This document shows positions 27,188 through 35,483 of a stretch of 64,000 nucleotides of DNA, piece after piece. The notes beneath the pieces are model-generated. The model saw only the letters and a program-made list of their open reading frames with translations, did no database searches and had not been told where the DNA came from. The translations under genes and the position numbers were made by a program. This stretch comes from UBA5078 sp033721235. Its GTDB lineage: Bacteria; Pseudomonadota; Gammaproteobacteria; Pseudomonadales; Pseudohongiellaceae. Numbering within the stretch: the stretch's first letter is position 1; each line of letters starts with the position of its first letter. Where the stretch lies: positions 47,494-111,493 of the forward strand of contig JAWWAY010000010.1 of NCBI GenBank assembly GCA_033721235.1, in the 5' to 3' direction.

Positions 27188-27463
27188 ATGTCTCGCACAG
27201 TATTCTGCCGCAAATTCCAGCAAGAACTACCCGGCTTGCCGGTCCCACCCTACCCCGGCGCTAAGGGGCAAGACATCTATGACAATGTATCCCAGAAGGC
27301 CTGGCAAGAATGGCAGCAACACCAAACGATGCTCATCAACGAGAAACAGCTCAGCATGATGGACCCAGAACACCGCAAATACCTGCTAGAGGAAATGGAC
27401 AAATTCCTTGCCAATGAGGACTACGACAAAGCCGAAGGCTACGTCCCACCAAGCCCAGACTAA
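27188..27463 (+). CDS. yggX: Fe(2+)-trafficking / oxidative damage protection protein YggX
   Basis: A 91-residue protein with the typical N-terminus MSRTVFCRKFQQELPGL and the conserved Cys at 7. YggX protects Fe-S proteins against oxidation, in line with its place directly after mutY, an Fe-S enzyme that repairs oxidative damage. The gap is 34 bases and AAGGAAA stands upstream of its ATG, so co-transcription is likely. Confidence 0.95.
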   Translation: MSRTVFCRKFQQELPGLPVPPYPGAKGQDIYDNVSQKAWQEWQQHQTMLINEKQLSMMDPEHRKYLLEEMDKFLANEDYDKAEGYVPPSPD

Positions 27464-27570
27464 AACAGAGCATATTTGCCCCTGCTTCGGGCTTGACTCG
27501 AAACCCAAGTACAGGTTTAATACGCGCCTTGTCGCTGAAGCAGATCCAAATGCCCAGCTCAAAAAGATTT

Positions 27571-27646
27571 GCCCAGATAGCTCAGTCGGTAGAGCAGAGG
27601 ATTGAAAATCCTCGTGTCGGTGGTTCGATTCCGCCTCTGGGCACCA
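27571..27646 (+). tRNA. tRNA-Phe (anticodon GAA)
   Basis: A complete 76-base cloverleaf: acceptor arms GCCCAGA and TCTGGGC, D arm GCTC...GAGC, anticodon arm GAGGA-TTGAAAA-TCCTC with GAA at 27604-27606, T arm GGTGG-TTCGATT-CCGCC, and an encoded ACCA 3' end. A terminator hairpin follows within a few bases. Confidence 0.97.
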
Positions 27647-27647
27647 T

Positions 27648-27751
27648 ATACAAAAGCCTCGCAATAGCGGGGCTTTTTGCATATGGCGACCAGAGGTCGG
27701 ATGAGAAACACCGTGGTTCGACAAATTGCATAGCAATTTGATACGAGCGCG
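27648..27751 (+). repeat. 104-bp direct repeat, copy 1 (after tRNA-Phe)
   Basis: Begins two bases after the tRNA end and matches 27848-27950 at a constant offset of 200 bases, with one substitution (AGAGG versus AGGGG) and one small indel near the 3' end. It contains a terminator stem at 27652-27677. Confidence 0.9.
27652..27679 (+). terminator. Terminator of tRNA-Phe
   Basis: Stem AAAAGCCTCGC / GCGGGGCTTTT (11 bp with one G-T pair), loop AATA, ending in a T-run. It lies five bases after the tRNA and is a normal intrinsic terminator. Confidence 0.88.
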
Positions 27752-28016
27752 ACAGCGCGAAGCCCGAAGGGGACAAACAAGCCAAAGCTTGTTTGGATGC
27801 TTCCGCCCCCAAAACAATACTCCAAGGCATCGCGCCCTGAATTCCCCATACAAAAGCCTCGCAATAGCGGGGCTTTTTGCATATGGCGACCAGGGGTCGG
27901 ATGAGAAACACCGTGGTTCGACAAATTGCATAGCAAATGATACGAGCGCGAACACTCAGCCAACCCTTGATCGCTGCGCACGCACCACTATGCCAATATT
28001 AGTGCGCTGCTATGCC
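27752..28016. other. Gene-free stretch between tRNA-Phe and the efflux operon
   Basis: Together with repeat copy 1 this makes a 370-base stretch without a protein gene. Apart from the second repeat it contains short palindromic bits (for example GCGCGACAGCGCG near 27747 and CAAGCCAAAGCTTG near 27780). Open frames here on both strands are formed by the tRNA and the repeats and look spurious. Confidence 0.6.
27848..27950 (+). repeat. 103-bp direct repeat, copy 2
   Basis: Near-identical second copy of 27648-27751, including the same terminator hairpin (27852-27878). It is not preceded by a tRNA: the bases in front of it differ from the tRNA 3' end. The ~96 bases between the copies hold no gene. 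Confidence 0.9.
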
Positions 28017-31000
28017 CTATATGACTTTCAAGTTACGGTTTTTATTTACGATGAAATAGAGGGCGGGCAGCAACACAAGTGTCAGTAAGGTTGAAGAAAC
28101 TATTCCCCCAATTACGACAGTAGCCAAAGGCCGTTGAACTTCAGCCCCTATTCCCGTATTCAAAGCCATGGGGATAAATCCAAGGCTCGCAACAAGAGCT
28201 GTCATCAATACCGGGCGCAACCGAGTCATTGCCCCCTCAATAATTGCAGGTCTCAATTCACCGTTTTTATGCCACAGGGCTTTTATGAATGTGAGCATGA
28301 GCAAACCATTGAGAACGGCGATACCAGATAATGCGATAAAACCTACGCCTGCCGTAATAGACAATGGCATTCCCCGCAGCCAAAGCGCAAGCACACCACC
28401 AGTCAAAGCAAGAGGCACGCCGGTAAAAATAACAAGGGAATCACGGACCGAACCGAGGACAACCAACAGTAAGCCGAATATGAGTAACAATGTGACAGGC
28501 ACTACCAATGACAGTCGCTGGCTCGCAGATTCCAGTTGTTCGAAAGTACCGCCATACTCCACGAAGTATCCCGAGGGCAAATCAATCTGCTCATTGACCG
28601 CTTCTTGAACTTCCGCCACGAATGAGCCTAGATCGCGACCCCTAACATTAGCACTAACCACAACACGCCGCTGCCCATTCTCGCGACTAATACGATTAGG
28701 GGACATGAGTAGTTCCATATCCATCACTTCAGACAGAAGCACATAGCCAGCCTCAGTCGCAGAAATGGCTACTGGAATAGGCAATCGGCCAATTCTATCC
28801 ATATCGATGCGCATCTCCTCCGGCAAGCGCACCACGATAGGAAAGCGGCGATCTCCTTCATAAATTATGCCGGCAGACTCGCCTCCAATTGCGAGGCTTA
28901 TCAGGTATTGAACATCCCGTATACTGAGACCGTAGCGCGACAGCACTTCCCGTTTTGGTGTGAACGTGAGCATGGGAAGTCCGTCAGTCTGCTCAATCCT
29001 GGCATCGGCAGCTCCATCGACTTGCTCGACAAGCTCAAGTATCTCTTGCGCCGTAGTATTGAGTTGATCGAGATCCTCCCCGAACACCATGACACCAAGA
29101 TCTGATCGCACTCCAGATATCAGCTCATTAAAGCGCATTTGTATAGGCTGCGTGACTTCATAAATTTGCCCCGGAAGTTGCGCCAAGTCCTCTTCCCACT
29201 CTTCCAACAATTCACTCTTCACCCTAAGCGGGTCAGGCCATTGACTTCGATCTTTGAGAATAACAAATGTATCCGAAATATTGGGCGGCATTGGATCGGA
29301 CGCTATCTCTGGTGTGCCAATCCTAGCGAATACGTCCTGCACCTCGGGAAAGGCGAGCAATCGGCGCTCGAGAATGTCCTGCATTTCAATGGACTGTTGA
29401 AGACTAGTACCCGGCGGACGCAACGCTTGCACAGTCACATCACCTTCATCAAGCTGGGGAATGAACTCGGAACCCATGTTGCTTGCCAACCAGCCGGCAC
29501 CGCAGACTGAGGACAGCGCAAGCACCACAACAAACCACCGAAATTTTAAGGAGATTTGCAGCAAAGGTTTATACACCCGTTCAGCACCACGCATGATGGG
29601 ATTTTTTTTCTCAGAAACTTTGCCTGTGACAAATAACGCGACAGCAGCAGGCACGAAAGTCAGCGAGAGAATCATGGCGAAGATCAAAGCCATGATGACG
29701 GTAATCGCCATCGGGTGAAACATTTTCCCTTCAATTCCGGTGAGCGAAAATATAGGGATATAGACCAGAGTGATGATGGCTACTCCAAAGAGACTAGGGC
29801 GGATGACTTCGTTGGTCGCCTCATAGACGACCTGCAGACGTTTCTCTAGACTGAGGAATGATCTTCCATTACTTGCCATTCCCAACCTTCGTATTGAATT
29901 CTCGACGATGATCACCGCGCCATCCACGATCAAACCGAAATCGAGAGCCCCCAGACTCATTAGATTTGCAGAAACACCCGCCTCAACCATTCCAGATATT
30001 GTGGCAAGCATGCTGATTGGAATTACCATTGCTGTCACAATGGCGGCACGAAAATTATTCAATAGCACAAACAGAATAACGACGACTAGTAATGCACCCA
30101 CAATGAGATTTTCTTCGACTGTAGACATCGTGTTTTCAACCAGTATTGTCCGATCATAAAGCACCTCTGCTACAACCCCGTTCGGCAATGTGAAATTTAT
30201 TTCCTCTAGTTTCTCGGCCACTTGTCTAGCTACCGTGCGTGAATTTTCACCTAACAGCATAAATGCTGTGCCAATTACCGCTTCCTGACCAGCATGAGTG
30301 GCAGCCCCTGTCCGAAGTTCATGCCCAATATTAACTTCGGCCACATCTTTCACCCGAACGGGTATGCTGTTTTGGGTCACAATGCTTACTTGTTCGATAT
30401 CACTAATAGTGTGAAGCTGCCCCGGAGAGCGCACCATTAGCTGCTGACCATTTCGCTCAATGTAGCCAGCTCCCTGACTCAAATTATTGTTCCAAAGTGC
30501 AGACAACAACTCTGGCAACGTTATTCCCCAACGCAACATTTTCGCAGGATCAGGAGTTACGTGATATTGCTTCTCAAAACCACCGCTAGTGTTAATTTCT
30601 GTGACACCGTCTACCAAAATTAATTGTCGCTTGATAATCCAATCCTGAATCTCTCTCAATGCAAACAAATCATAAGGTTCTCCGTTGGGCTGTACTGCTC
30701 CCTCTTCGGCCCGTACTGCGTACATGAATATTTCACCAAGGCCTGACGAAATTGGCCCCATCTCCGGCTCTAGACCAGCGGGCAATTGACTCTTTATCGC
30801 ACCCAATCTTGAGTTCACAAGATTTCGAGCAAAATAAATATCTGTGCCTTCCTCGAACACCACCGTTACTTGAGACAAACCGTATGCCGATAGGGAGCGC
30901 GTATAAGAAAGCTGCGGCAATCCTGACAGCGCAGTTTCAATGGGAAAGGTAACTCGTTGCTCCGATTCTAACGGTGAGTAACCTGGTGCTTCGGTATTGA

Positions 31001-31145
31001 TCTGAACCTGCACATTAGTAATGTCAGGTACGGCATCAATAGACAGCTTTTGAAAATTCCAAACACCTAAGCCGCAAATCGCCAGCACCACCATCATGAC
31101 AAGCCAACGGCTACTAATTATTTTTTTGATAATTCTTTCAAGCAT
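28017..31145 (-). CDS. Heavy-metal efflux RND permease (CusA/CzcA family)
   Basis: A 1042-residue inner-membrane proton antiporter of the HME-RND family. The N-terminus MLERIIKKIISSRWLVMM leads into the first transmembrane helix; the large periplasmic loops and two sets of transmembrane helices (about 340-540 and 870-1030) follow. Typical family stretches are INTEAPGYSPLESEQRVTFP near 48 and the acidic helix LGALDFGLIVDGAVIIVEN (about 395-413) with the proton-relay Asp residues. The C-terminus is short and without a His tail. It is expected to work with the adaptor and the TolC-like protein just upstream. Substrate (Co/Zn/Cd or Cu/Ag) cannot be fixed from sequence. Confidence 0.94.
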   Translation of the reverse strand: MLERIIKKIISSRWLVMMVVLAICGLGVWNFQKLSIDAVPDITNVQVQINTEAPGYSPLESEQRVTFPIETALSGLPQLSYTRSLSAYGLSQVTVVFEEGTDIYFARNLVNSRLGAIKSQLPAGLEPEMGPISSGLGEIFMYAVRAEEGAVQPNGEPYDLFALREIQDWIIKRQLILVDGVTEINTSGGFEKQYHVTPDPAKMLRWGITLPELLSALWNNNLSQGAGYIERNGQQLMVRSPGQLHTISDIEQVSIVTQNSIPVRVKDVAEVNIGHELRTGAATHAGQEAVIGTAFMLLGENSRTVARQVAEKLEEINFTLPNGVVAEVLYDRTILVENTMSTVEENLIVGALLVVVILFVLLNNFRAAIVTAMVIPISMLATISGMVEAGVSANLMSLGALDFGLIVDGAVIIVENSIRRLGMASNGRSFLSLEKRLQVVYEATNEVIRPSLFGVAIITLVYIPIFSLTGIEGKMFHPMAITVIMALIFAMILSLTFVPAAVALFVTGKVSEKKNPIMRGAERVYKPLLQISLKFRWFVVVLALSSVCGAGWLASNMGSEFIPQLDEGDVTVQALRPPGTSLQQSIEMQDILERRLLAFPEVQDVFARIGTPEIASDPMPPNISDTFVILKDRSQWPDPLRVKSELLEEWEEDLAQLPGQIYEVTQPIQMRFNELISGVRSDLGVMVFGEDLDQLNTTAQEILELVEQVDGAADARIEQTDGLPMLTFTPKREVLSRYGLSIRDVQYLISLAIGGESAGIIYEGDRRFPIVVRLPEEMRIDMDRIGRLPIPVAISATEAGYVLLSEVMDMELLMSPNRISRENGQRRVVVSANVRGRDLGSFVAEVQEAVNEQIDLPSGYFVEYGGTFEQLESASQRLSLVVPVTLLLIFGLLLVVLGSVRDSLVIFTGVPLALTGGVLALWLRGMPLSITAGVGFIALSGIAVLNGLLMLTFIKALWHKNGELRPAIIEGAMTRLRPVLMTALVASLGFIPMALNTGIGAEVQRPLATVVIGGIVSSTLLTLVLLPALYFIVNKNRNLKVI

Positions 31146-31156
31146 GAATTGCTCCC

Positions 31157-32101
31157 CTAGTGATCATGTTCGACGCCTTCTTTTTCAAGATCCGCCTTGA
31201 TCAAATAACTGTTCGCAACTACATAGCGTTCGCCCACTTCAAGCCCTAGCAAAACCTCAGTCAAGAATGAATCGGAACGACCGAGTGTGACAACTCGCGG
31301 TTCGTAGCTCTCTCCTTCGAGCACGAATACGACCTGATTTCCCTCATAAAGCTGTAGAGCGTCGTTTCTAATGGCGAGTTCAACCTCGCGGGATTCAAAA
31401 TGAACGAACCCTTCAACCAATAGTCCCGGTGTCCATAGAGAATCAGCGTTTTCTAACGGAACTCGAGCGATAACTGTAGGAGAGTCACCCTGACTGGGAT
31501 TGATATAACTGATGGCGCTCTGTGCGGTGCGATCATCCATTTGAATAGTTACAGGCATGCCTGTGCGAACCCGCTGTGAATCACCAGGAAAAACCGTGAG
31601 ATCAACCCAAATGTCTTCATAGTTGGCTATGGTCAGCAGAGATTGTCCCGATGCTAACTCTCCAGTATTGGCATGTTTCTCAACCACTATACCGCTCAAA
31701 GGCGCGCGAATTTCATAGTTCTGCAAACTCATGTTTGCTTCTATAACTGCAATGACTTGTCCGGCCTCAACGCTAGCACCCAACGCAGGAACCATCGAAA
31801 TAATCATGCCAGGATAGCGCGCATAAACATGGCTAATGCCCTGGGGGTCTGGCATGGTTCTACCATATAGCAACATGCTCTGGTTAATCACACCGTTGCC
31901 TACCAGTTCGGTCTCTATACCCAGCTCCACTGCCAGGCTAGGGGAAATTCTCACTACCTCATCCCTACCCGCTTCATGATCATGCTCATGCTCGTCTTCT
32001 GCGGCACCAGTATTTGGACTTGCAAACACAGCGACACAAATAAGTAGACTAGATAGAAAAACACTTTTAATACTCTTGCAGTTAATTACCGCTTTCATCA
32101 T
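31157..32101 (-). CDS. Heavy-metal efflux RND periplasmic adaptor (CzcB/CusB type)
   Basis: About 314 residues. The ATG at 32101 has GAGG at ideal distance; the longer frame overlaps the upstream gene. A signal peptide ends near residue 33, followed by the His/Asp/Glu-rich segment EDEHEHDHEAG, and the protein ends EGVEHDH. The middle shows a barrel-sandwich hybrid domain (VYARYPGMIISMVPALGASV, APLSGIVVEKHA) and a beta-barrel domain. The adaptor links the RND pump to the outer-membrane channel; the His-rich ends suggest direct metal binding. It overlaps nothing and stands 11 bases both from its neighbours. Confidence 0.9.
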   Translation of the reverse strand: MMKAVINCKSIKSVFLSSLLICVAVFASPNTGAAEDEHEHDHEAGRDEVVRISPSLAVELGIETELVGNGVINQSMLLYGRTMPDPQGISHVYARYPGMIISMVPALGASVEAGQVIAVIEANMSLQNYEIRAPLSGIVVEKHANTGELASGQSLLTIANYEDIWVDLTVFPGDSQRVRTGMPVTIQMDDRTAQSAISYINPSQGDSPTVIARVPLENADSLWTPGLLVEGFVHFESREVELAIRNDALQLYEGNQVVFVLEGESYEPRVVTLGRSDSFLTEVLLGLEVGERYVVANSYLIKADLEKEGVEHDH

Positions 32102-32111
32102 CTTATCCTCG

Positions 32112-33365
32112 TTATTGCCCTGACAGCGGACTGCCGCTGAGTCGCTCAATTTCTGCACGAATTTTGTGGGCATTGCTAGCGCTCGAAATTAGGGAAAGCC
32201 GAGCGTCCAAGAACTCTTGTCGAGCACTGATTAGTTCCACATAACTGTAGCCACCAACAGCGTACGCCTCCTGCGTTTGCTGCAGCACTTTTTGAAGAAC
32301 TGGAATAATTTGCTGCTGCAGGGCATTTACTTCTGCAATTGCTTGTCGCAACGATTGATGGAGAGATCGAATTTCACCTTCGATGGCATTAAACGCTGTG
32401 ACTCGACGCGCCTCTATTTCCTGCAAATTAGCACGCGCTGTTCGCATGGAGCCTGATGCGCGAGCCTTAGTGGAGAGCGGTACAGTGACGCTGAAAGCCA
32501 GGCCGGTAGCATCAAATTCCTTCAAATGCTGAATTCCCGCCGACCATAGTACGTCGCCCTGCTGGCGCGTTTGCGCCAATTGGAGCTGTGTTTCTAGAAG
32601 ACGGGCTTTAGCGGCGAAATACTCAATATCAGGGTTCTCTGACAACTCCGACAAAATCGAGTCAATAGATCCTACCTGCCCAACAGATAAGAAATCAGAC
32701 TCCACCGCATCAAATTTTGGCGTGTTATTCGCCCACATATTGGCCAGACGAATGCCTGCACTCTCAAGTCTGGCAGTGGCGGCTTGCTCAGCTATACGCG
32801 CTTGCAGCAATGCGGCATTCGCTCTATCCAGTTCTAACTGTGGCGTATGGCCCGCAGCGACTAAGGGTTGAATGATATTGATAGCCTGTTCGGCCATCGC
32901 TGTGTACTGCGACTGTAACTTCACTTGTTCTTGGGTTGTTGCGACGTCAATAAACCTTCGAACAACTTCTACAAGTAAATCAAGCTCAACCACTCGCTGC
33001 TCTGCATCTAAGGCCTCGATTTTTCGACTCACTACGCCTACTCTAGCGGCCCTCTTCCCTCCCAGCTCAATGACATTGGACAACCTCAAGCTAGTCTCTG
33101 CCCCAGCAAAATCTCTAATAGCGCCGGTGCCAAAAGCATTCTCTACTTCAACTCCTAACGTGTAGGCGGGTCTTAAGTCAGCCGTTTCTCTAGCTCCCTG
33201 CAATGCCTCATTGCGAAGTGGAAAACTCCGCAAGCTAGGATGGGCTTCTATTGTGGCATTCAGCGCATTACGCAACGAGATAGTACTTGTCGCCATATCC
33301 TGAGCATTCGACGCCGAACCGATGACTGCAGAACACACTGCAATCACTAAGCATTTCATATTCAT
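32112..33365 (-). CDS. TolC-family outer-membrane efflux channel (CzcC type)
   Basis: About 417 residues. The ATG at 33365 is preceded by AGAGGAAAA and followed by a signal peptide (MNMKCLVIAVCSAVIGSASNA). Two OEP repeats of long amphipathic helices follow (about 45-215 and 230-410), with TLGVEVENAFGTG and AYAVGGYSYVELISARQEFLDAR, which are characteristic of CzcC-like proteins. It forms the outer-membrane duct of the tripartite metal pump and is the first gene of that operon. Confidence 0.9.
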   Translation of the reverse strand: MNMKCLVIAVCSAVIGSASNAQDMATSTISLRNALNATIEAHPSLRSFPLRNEALQGARETADLRPAYTLGVEVENAFGTGAIRDFAGAETSLRLSNVIELGGKRAARVGVVSRKIEALDAEQRVVELDLLVEVVRRFIDVATTQEQVKLQSQYTAMAEQAINIIQPLVAAGHTPQLELDRANAALLQARIAEQAATARLESAGIRLANMWANNTPKFDAVESDFLSVGQVGSIDSILSELSENPDIEYFAAKARLLETQLQLAQTRQQGDVLWSAGIQHLKEFDATGLAFSVTVPLSTKARASGSMRTARANLQEIEARRVTAFNAIEGEIRSLHQSLRQAIAEVNALQQQIIPVLQKVLQQTQEAYAVGGYSYVELISARQEFLDARLSLISSASNAHKIRAEIERLSGSPLSGQ

Positions 33366-33440
33366 TGGTTTTCCTCTGCAAATAGCCAGTACAGGCAAGA
33401 ACTCAGAAATGAGTTCGAGCGAATATACTTAATATTGTCT

Positions 33441-33860
33441 TCAGGCTAATGCAGGAGGTGCGCGAGTAAGAGAGAGAAGTGTTGCCGGTTTATTGGGAAG
33501 TGTGTCGGGCGGGTAAAGCAAGTATGAAATTGGAGACCAAGATACAACTAGAGCTGAATAACTAGTAAATGAAGCAATTGCCTCTATTGATACTGTGGCA
33601 TTTTTGTCTCGCACAGCATCTAGAGAAAGCTCACTCTCTATATCCGATTTATCTGCCCCAGCAAGCCCGCCAACTAGATCGATTTCGCTCGAATGTAAGT
33701 CGTAGGGTTCGAAATGAATGGATACCGGAGCTTCATCGCCATCGAGGCAGTAGCGAAAATGAATATGAGAAGAACTGACAAGCAATAGAAGCAATACAGC
33801 CAAGAACGCCGGTATGCTTCGCACTGTATTGATTTCCTTTTTCATATCGACACAGATCAT
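33441..33860 (-). CDS. Small secreted protein upstream of metal efflux operon
   Basis: A protein of 139 residues (134 if the second Met at 33845 is used). There is an N-terminal hydrophobic signal helix (AFLAVLLLLLVSSSH), directly followed by HIHFRYCLDGDEAPVSIHFE, a His-rich segment. No enzymatic motif is seen. Proteins with this kind of sequence are found upstream of metal RND operons in other marine gammaproteobacteria as far as I can recall, but the function is unknown. The gene is 75 bases from the TolC-family gene and in the same direction, so it may be the first gene of the same transcript. A role in periplasmic metal binding is inference from the His residues and context. Confidence 0.65.
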   Translation of the reverse strand: MICVDMKKEINTVRSIPAFLAVLLLLLVSSSHIHFRYCLDGDEAPVSIHFEPYDLHSSEIDLVGGLAGADKSDIESELSLDAVRDKNATVSIEAIASFTSYSALVVSWSPISYLLYPPDTLPNKPATLLSLTRAPPALA

Positions 33861-34113
33861 CTCACATCTATCTAGTATTTAGAACTACATAAGCAGAGGA
33901 CATATTGCAGCTTGCAGTAAAGAGCAGGAAGGCCTTGGCCACACTATTAACACTCTCTATTTTCGTATTCGAAGCGCATTGAGTACAAAACTAGTTTGTC
34001 ACTCTGTGTTGTGCAAATTCTCGTCTCAGTCGATGGGCATAGCGCGAAACCGTAAGAGGGAACACGCTCTAAGCTAACGCATCGAACTCCTTATAGATAT
34101 TGGTAAAGGATAC

Positions 34114-34698
34114 CTAACCTGGTGTTGCAATGCCAGCAAGATATATTTTTACCAATAATTGCACATCGTCCTTTGCTTGCTGCGCAGAGTTAGCACTTTC
34201 TAGTATGCCATTCACTGCGCCAATCAATACCTGAGCCAATGACCCAATCGTTGCTTTAGATTGCGTAGATACTATTTCTGCTAGCAATTTCTGAATTACT
34301 CCTGAAAATCGGTCATTTGCAGCTAACACCTGTTTTCCGCAAATCTTGTTCTTTTCGTTAATCAACTCTCTAGCAAACTCTGATCGATGTAGCAGGTCGT
34401 ATACCCAATTCACTCTTGCATTTACTACAGCAAGCAGTTTGTCTTCCGGATCGGCGGCGGCACTGTAAGCCTCAAGCACCTCGGCGTAAACCTGACTGTT
34501 CATTCTGTCGCTCAGCGCTTTAAATACATGTTCTTTAGTTGGAAAGTGCTTGTACAAAGAGGTTCTCGAAACGGACGATTCTGCAGCAATATCCGACATA
34601 GATGTCTTAACAAAGCCATACTTGGCAAATACCTCTAGCGCCCCCTCCAGCAATAGATCTTCTGCGCCTGAAATTTTTTCTTGATCACTTGGGCTCAT
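34114..34698 (-). CDS. TetR family transcriptional regulator
   Basis: A 194-residue regulator. The N-terminal helix-turn-helix (about residues 28-62) has AKYGFVKTSMSDIAAESSVSRTSLYKHF, with the typical TetR recognition helix and Tyr-Lys-His-Phe end. The C-terminal ligand domain is not close to a subgroup I can name. It is transcribed divergently from the SRPBCC gene across 56 bases, so it could control that gene and itself. Its separation from the efflux operon (over 250 bases and another gene) makes control of the pump less likely. Confidence 0.88.
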   Translation of the reverse strand: MSPSDQEKISGAEDLLLEGALEVFAKYGFVKTSMSDIAAESSVSRTSLYKHFPTKEHVFKALSDRMNSQVYAEVLEAYSAAADPEDKLLAVVNARVNWVYDLLHRSEFARELINEKNKICGKQVLAANDRFSGVIQKLLAEIVSTQSKATIGSLAQVLIGAVNGILESANSAQQAKDDVQLLVKIYLAGIATPG

Positions 34699-34754
34699 TG
34701 ATATAGTTTACACATTGTACGATTATTGTTAACTTTGATTTAGAGTGTAAGAAT

Positions 34755-35216
34755 ATGATACTAGCTGAGCATACTATCACTATCGAGCGCACAATTGATG
34801 CGGTATTCGATTACATCTCAAACCACGAGAACTATGTTAACTGGTTTCCGGGAGCCATTAGCGTAGTATCTAAGAACGAACTCCCACACGGAACAACAGG
34901 CAAAATTTACACAGAACAGGTAAAACTTCTAAGTGGTAGACTATGTGAAATGGAAATCCCTGTAGTCCGTTGCACGAGGCCTTCACTCTTTGTAACCGAG
35001 GGGCAATTCTCGCCTCTTCATCCTCGTATGGAGATTCGGCTAGAGCGGCTTGGCGCAGATCTCACTAAACTGCAATGGGTTTTTAGCAGTCGTAATCAGT
35101 CGACTCTTGGACGCTTTTTGGTGCGCATACTCGCTAAACGCAATCTACTGAAACGCAGCACTGAGGCAATGGCAAACCTAAAGAGTATTCTCGAGCAGAC
35201 AGAAAAACATCTCTAA
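34755..35216 (+). CDS. SRPBCC (START-like) family protein
   Basis: A 153-residue protein with the SRPBCC/polyketide cyclase pattern: HTITIERTIDAVFDYISNHENYVNWFPG at the N-terminus, a hydrophobic ligand-binding fold and a C-terminal helix (STEAMANLKSILEQ). It should bind a hydrophobic small molecule; the ligand is unknown. It stands divergent to a TetR regulator, a common arrangement for ligand-responsive pairs. A large Arg/Lys-rich region near 118-140 may face membrane or RNA, which is speculation. Confidence 0.82.
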   Translation: MILAEHTITIERTIDAVFDYISNHENYVNWFPGAISVVSKNELPHGTTGKIYTEQVKLLSGRLCEMEIPVVRCTRPSLFVTEGQFSPLHPRMEIRLERLGADLTKLQWVFSSRNQSTLGRFLVRILAKRNLLKRSTEAMANLKSILEQTEKHL

Positions 35217-35433
35217 ATCGCAGGCCCGCTTTGGCGTGGACAATCTGGCCAAGCTTCATCCTGATCTGTACCTGACGGGGCATATCGAAGCGGCATTCGC
35301 AGCTCTTGCTCATTTAATGCGGGGACAAACACGACCTCACGCACTGCTTACACAAAAAACATGGCAGGACTTAAATGCCGAGCGCCGATCTTGCGCGGAG
35401 GAGCGAATAGAGGCGGAGCTAGCTGCCCAATAA
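35215..35433 (+). pseudogene. Short orphan frame, possibly a gene remnant
   Basis: A frame of 65 residues from GTG at 35236 (or slightly longer, since the frame is open upstream into the previous gene's end), beginning DNLAKLHPDLYLTGHIEAAF. I recognise no family. The sequence looks protein-like (balanced composition, Leu/Ala helices) and there is no good ribosome site, so it is more likely the tail of a decayed gene than an intact small gene. It could still be a real small protein. Confidence 0.35.
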
Positions 35434-35483
35434 AGCCTCTGAGCTAAAGTGCCCTTCAATAAGAAAGCACAGCGCTGACGAGA

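Noticed and set aside
27386..27981. Several long overlapping frames on the minus strand across tRNA-Phe and the repeats
   Set aside because: They are antisense to the tRNA and arise from the repeated sequence; the translated text is repeated at the same 200-bp period and matches no real protein.
27726..28088. A 120-codon plus-strand frame over the second repeat
   Set aside because: It runs through the repeat and into the 3' end of the efflux permease; no ribosome site and low-quality sequence.
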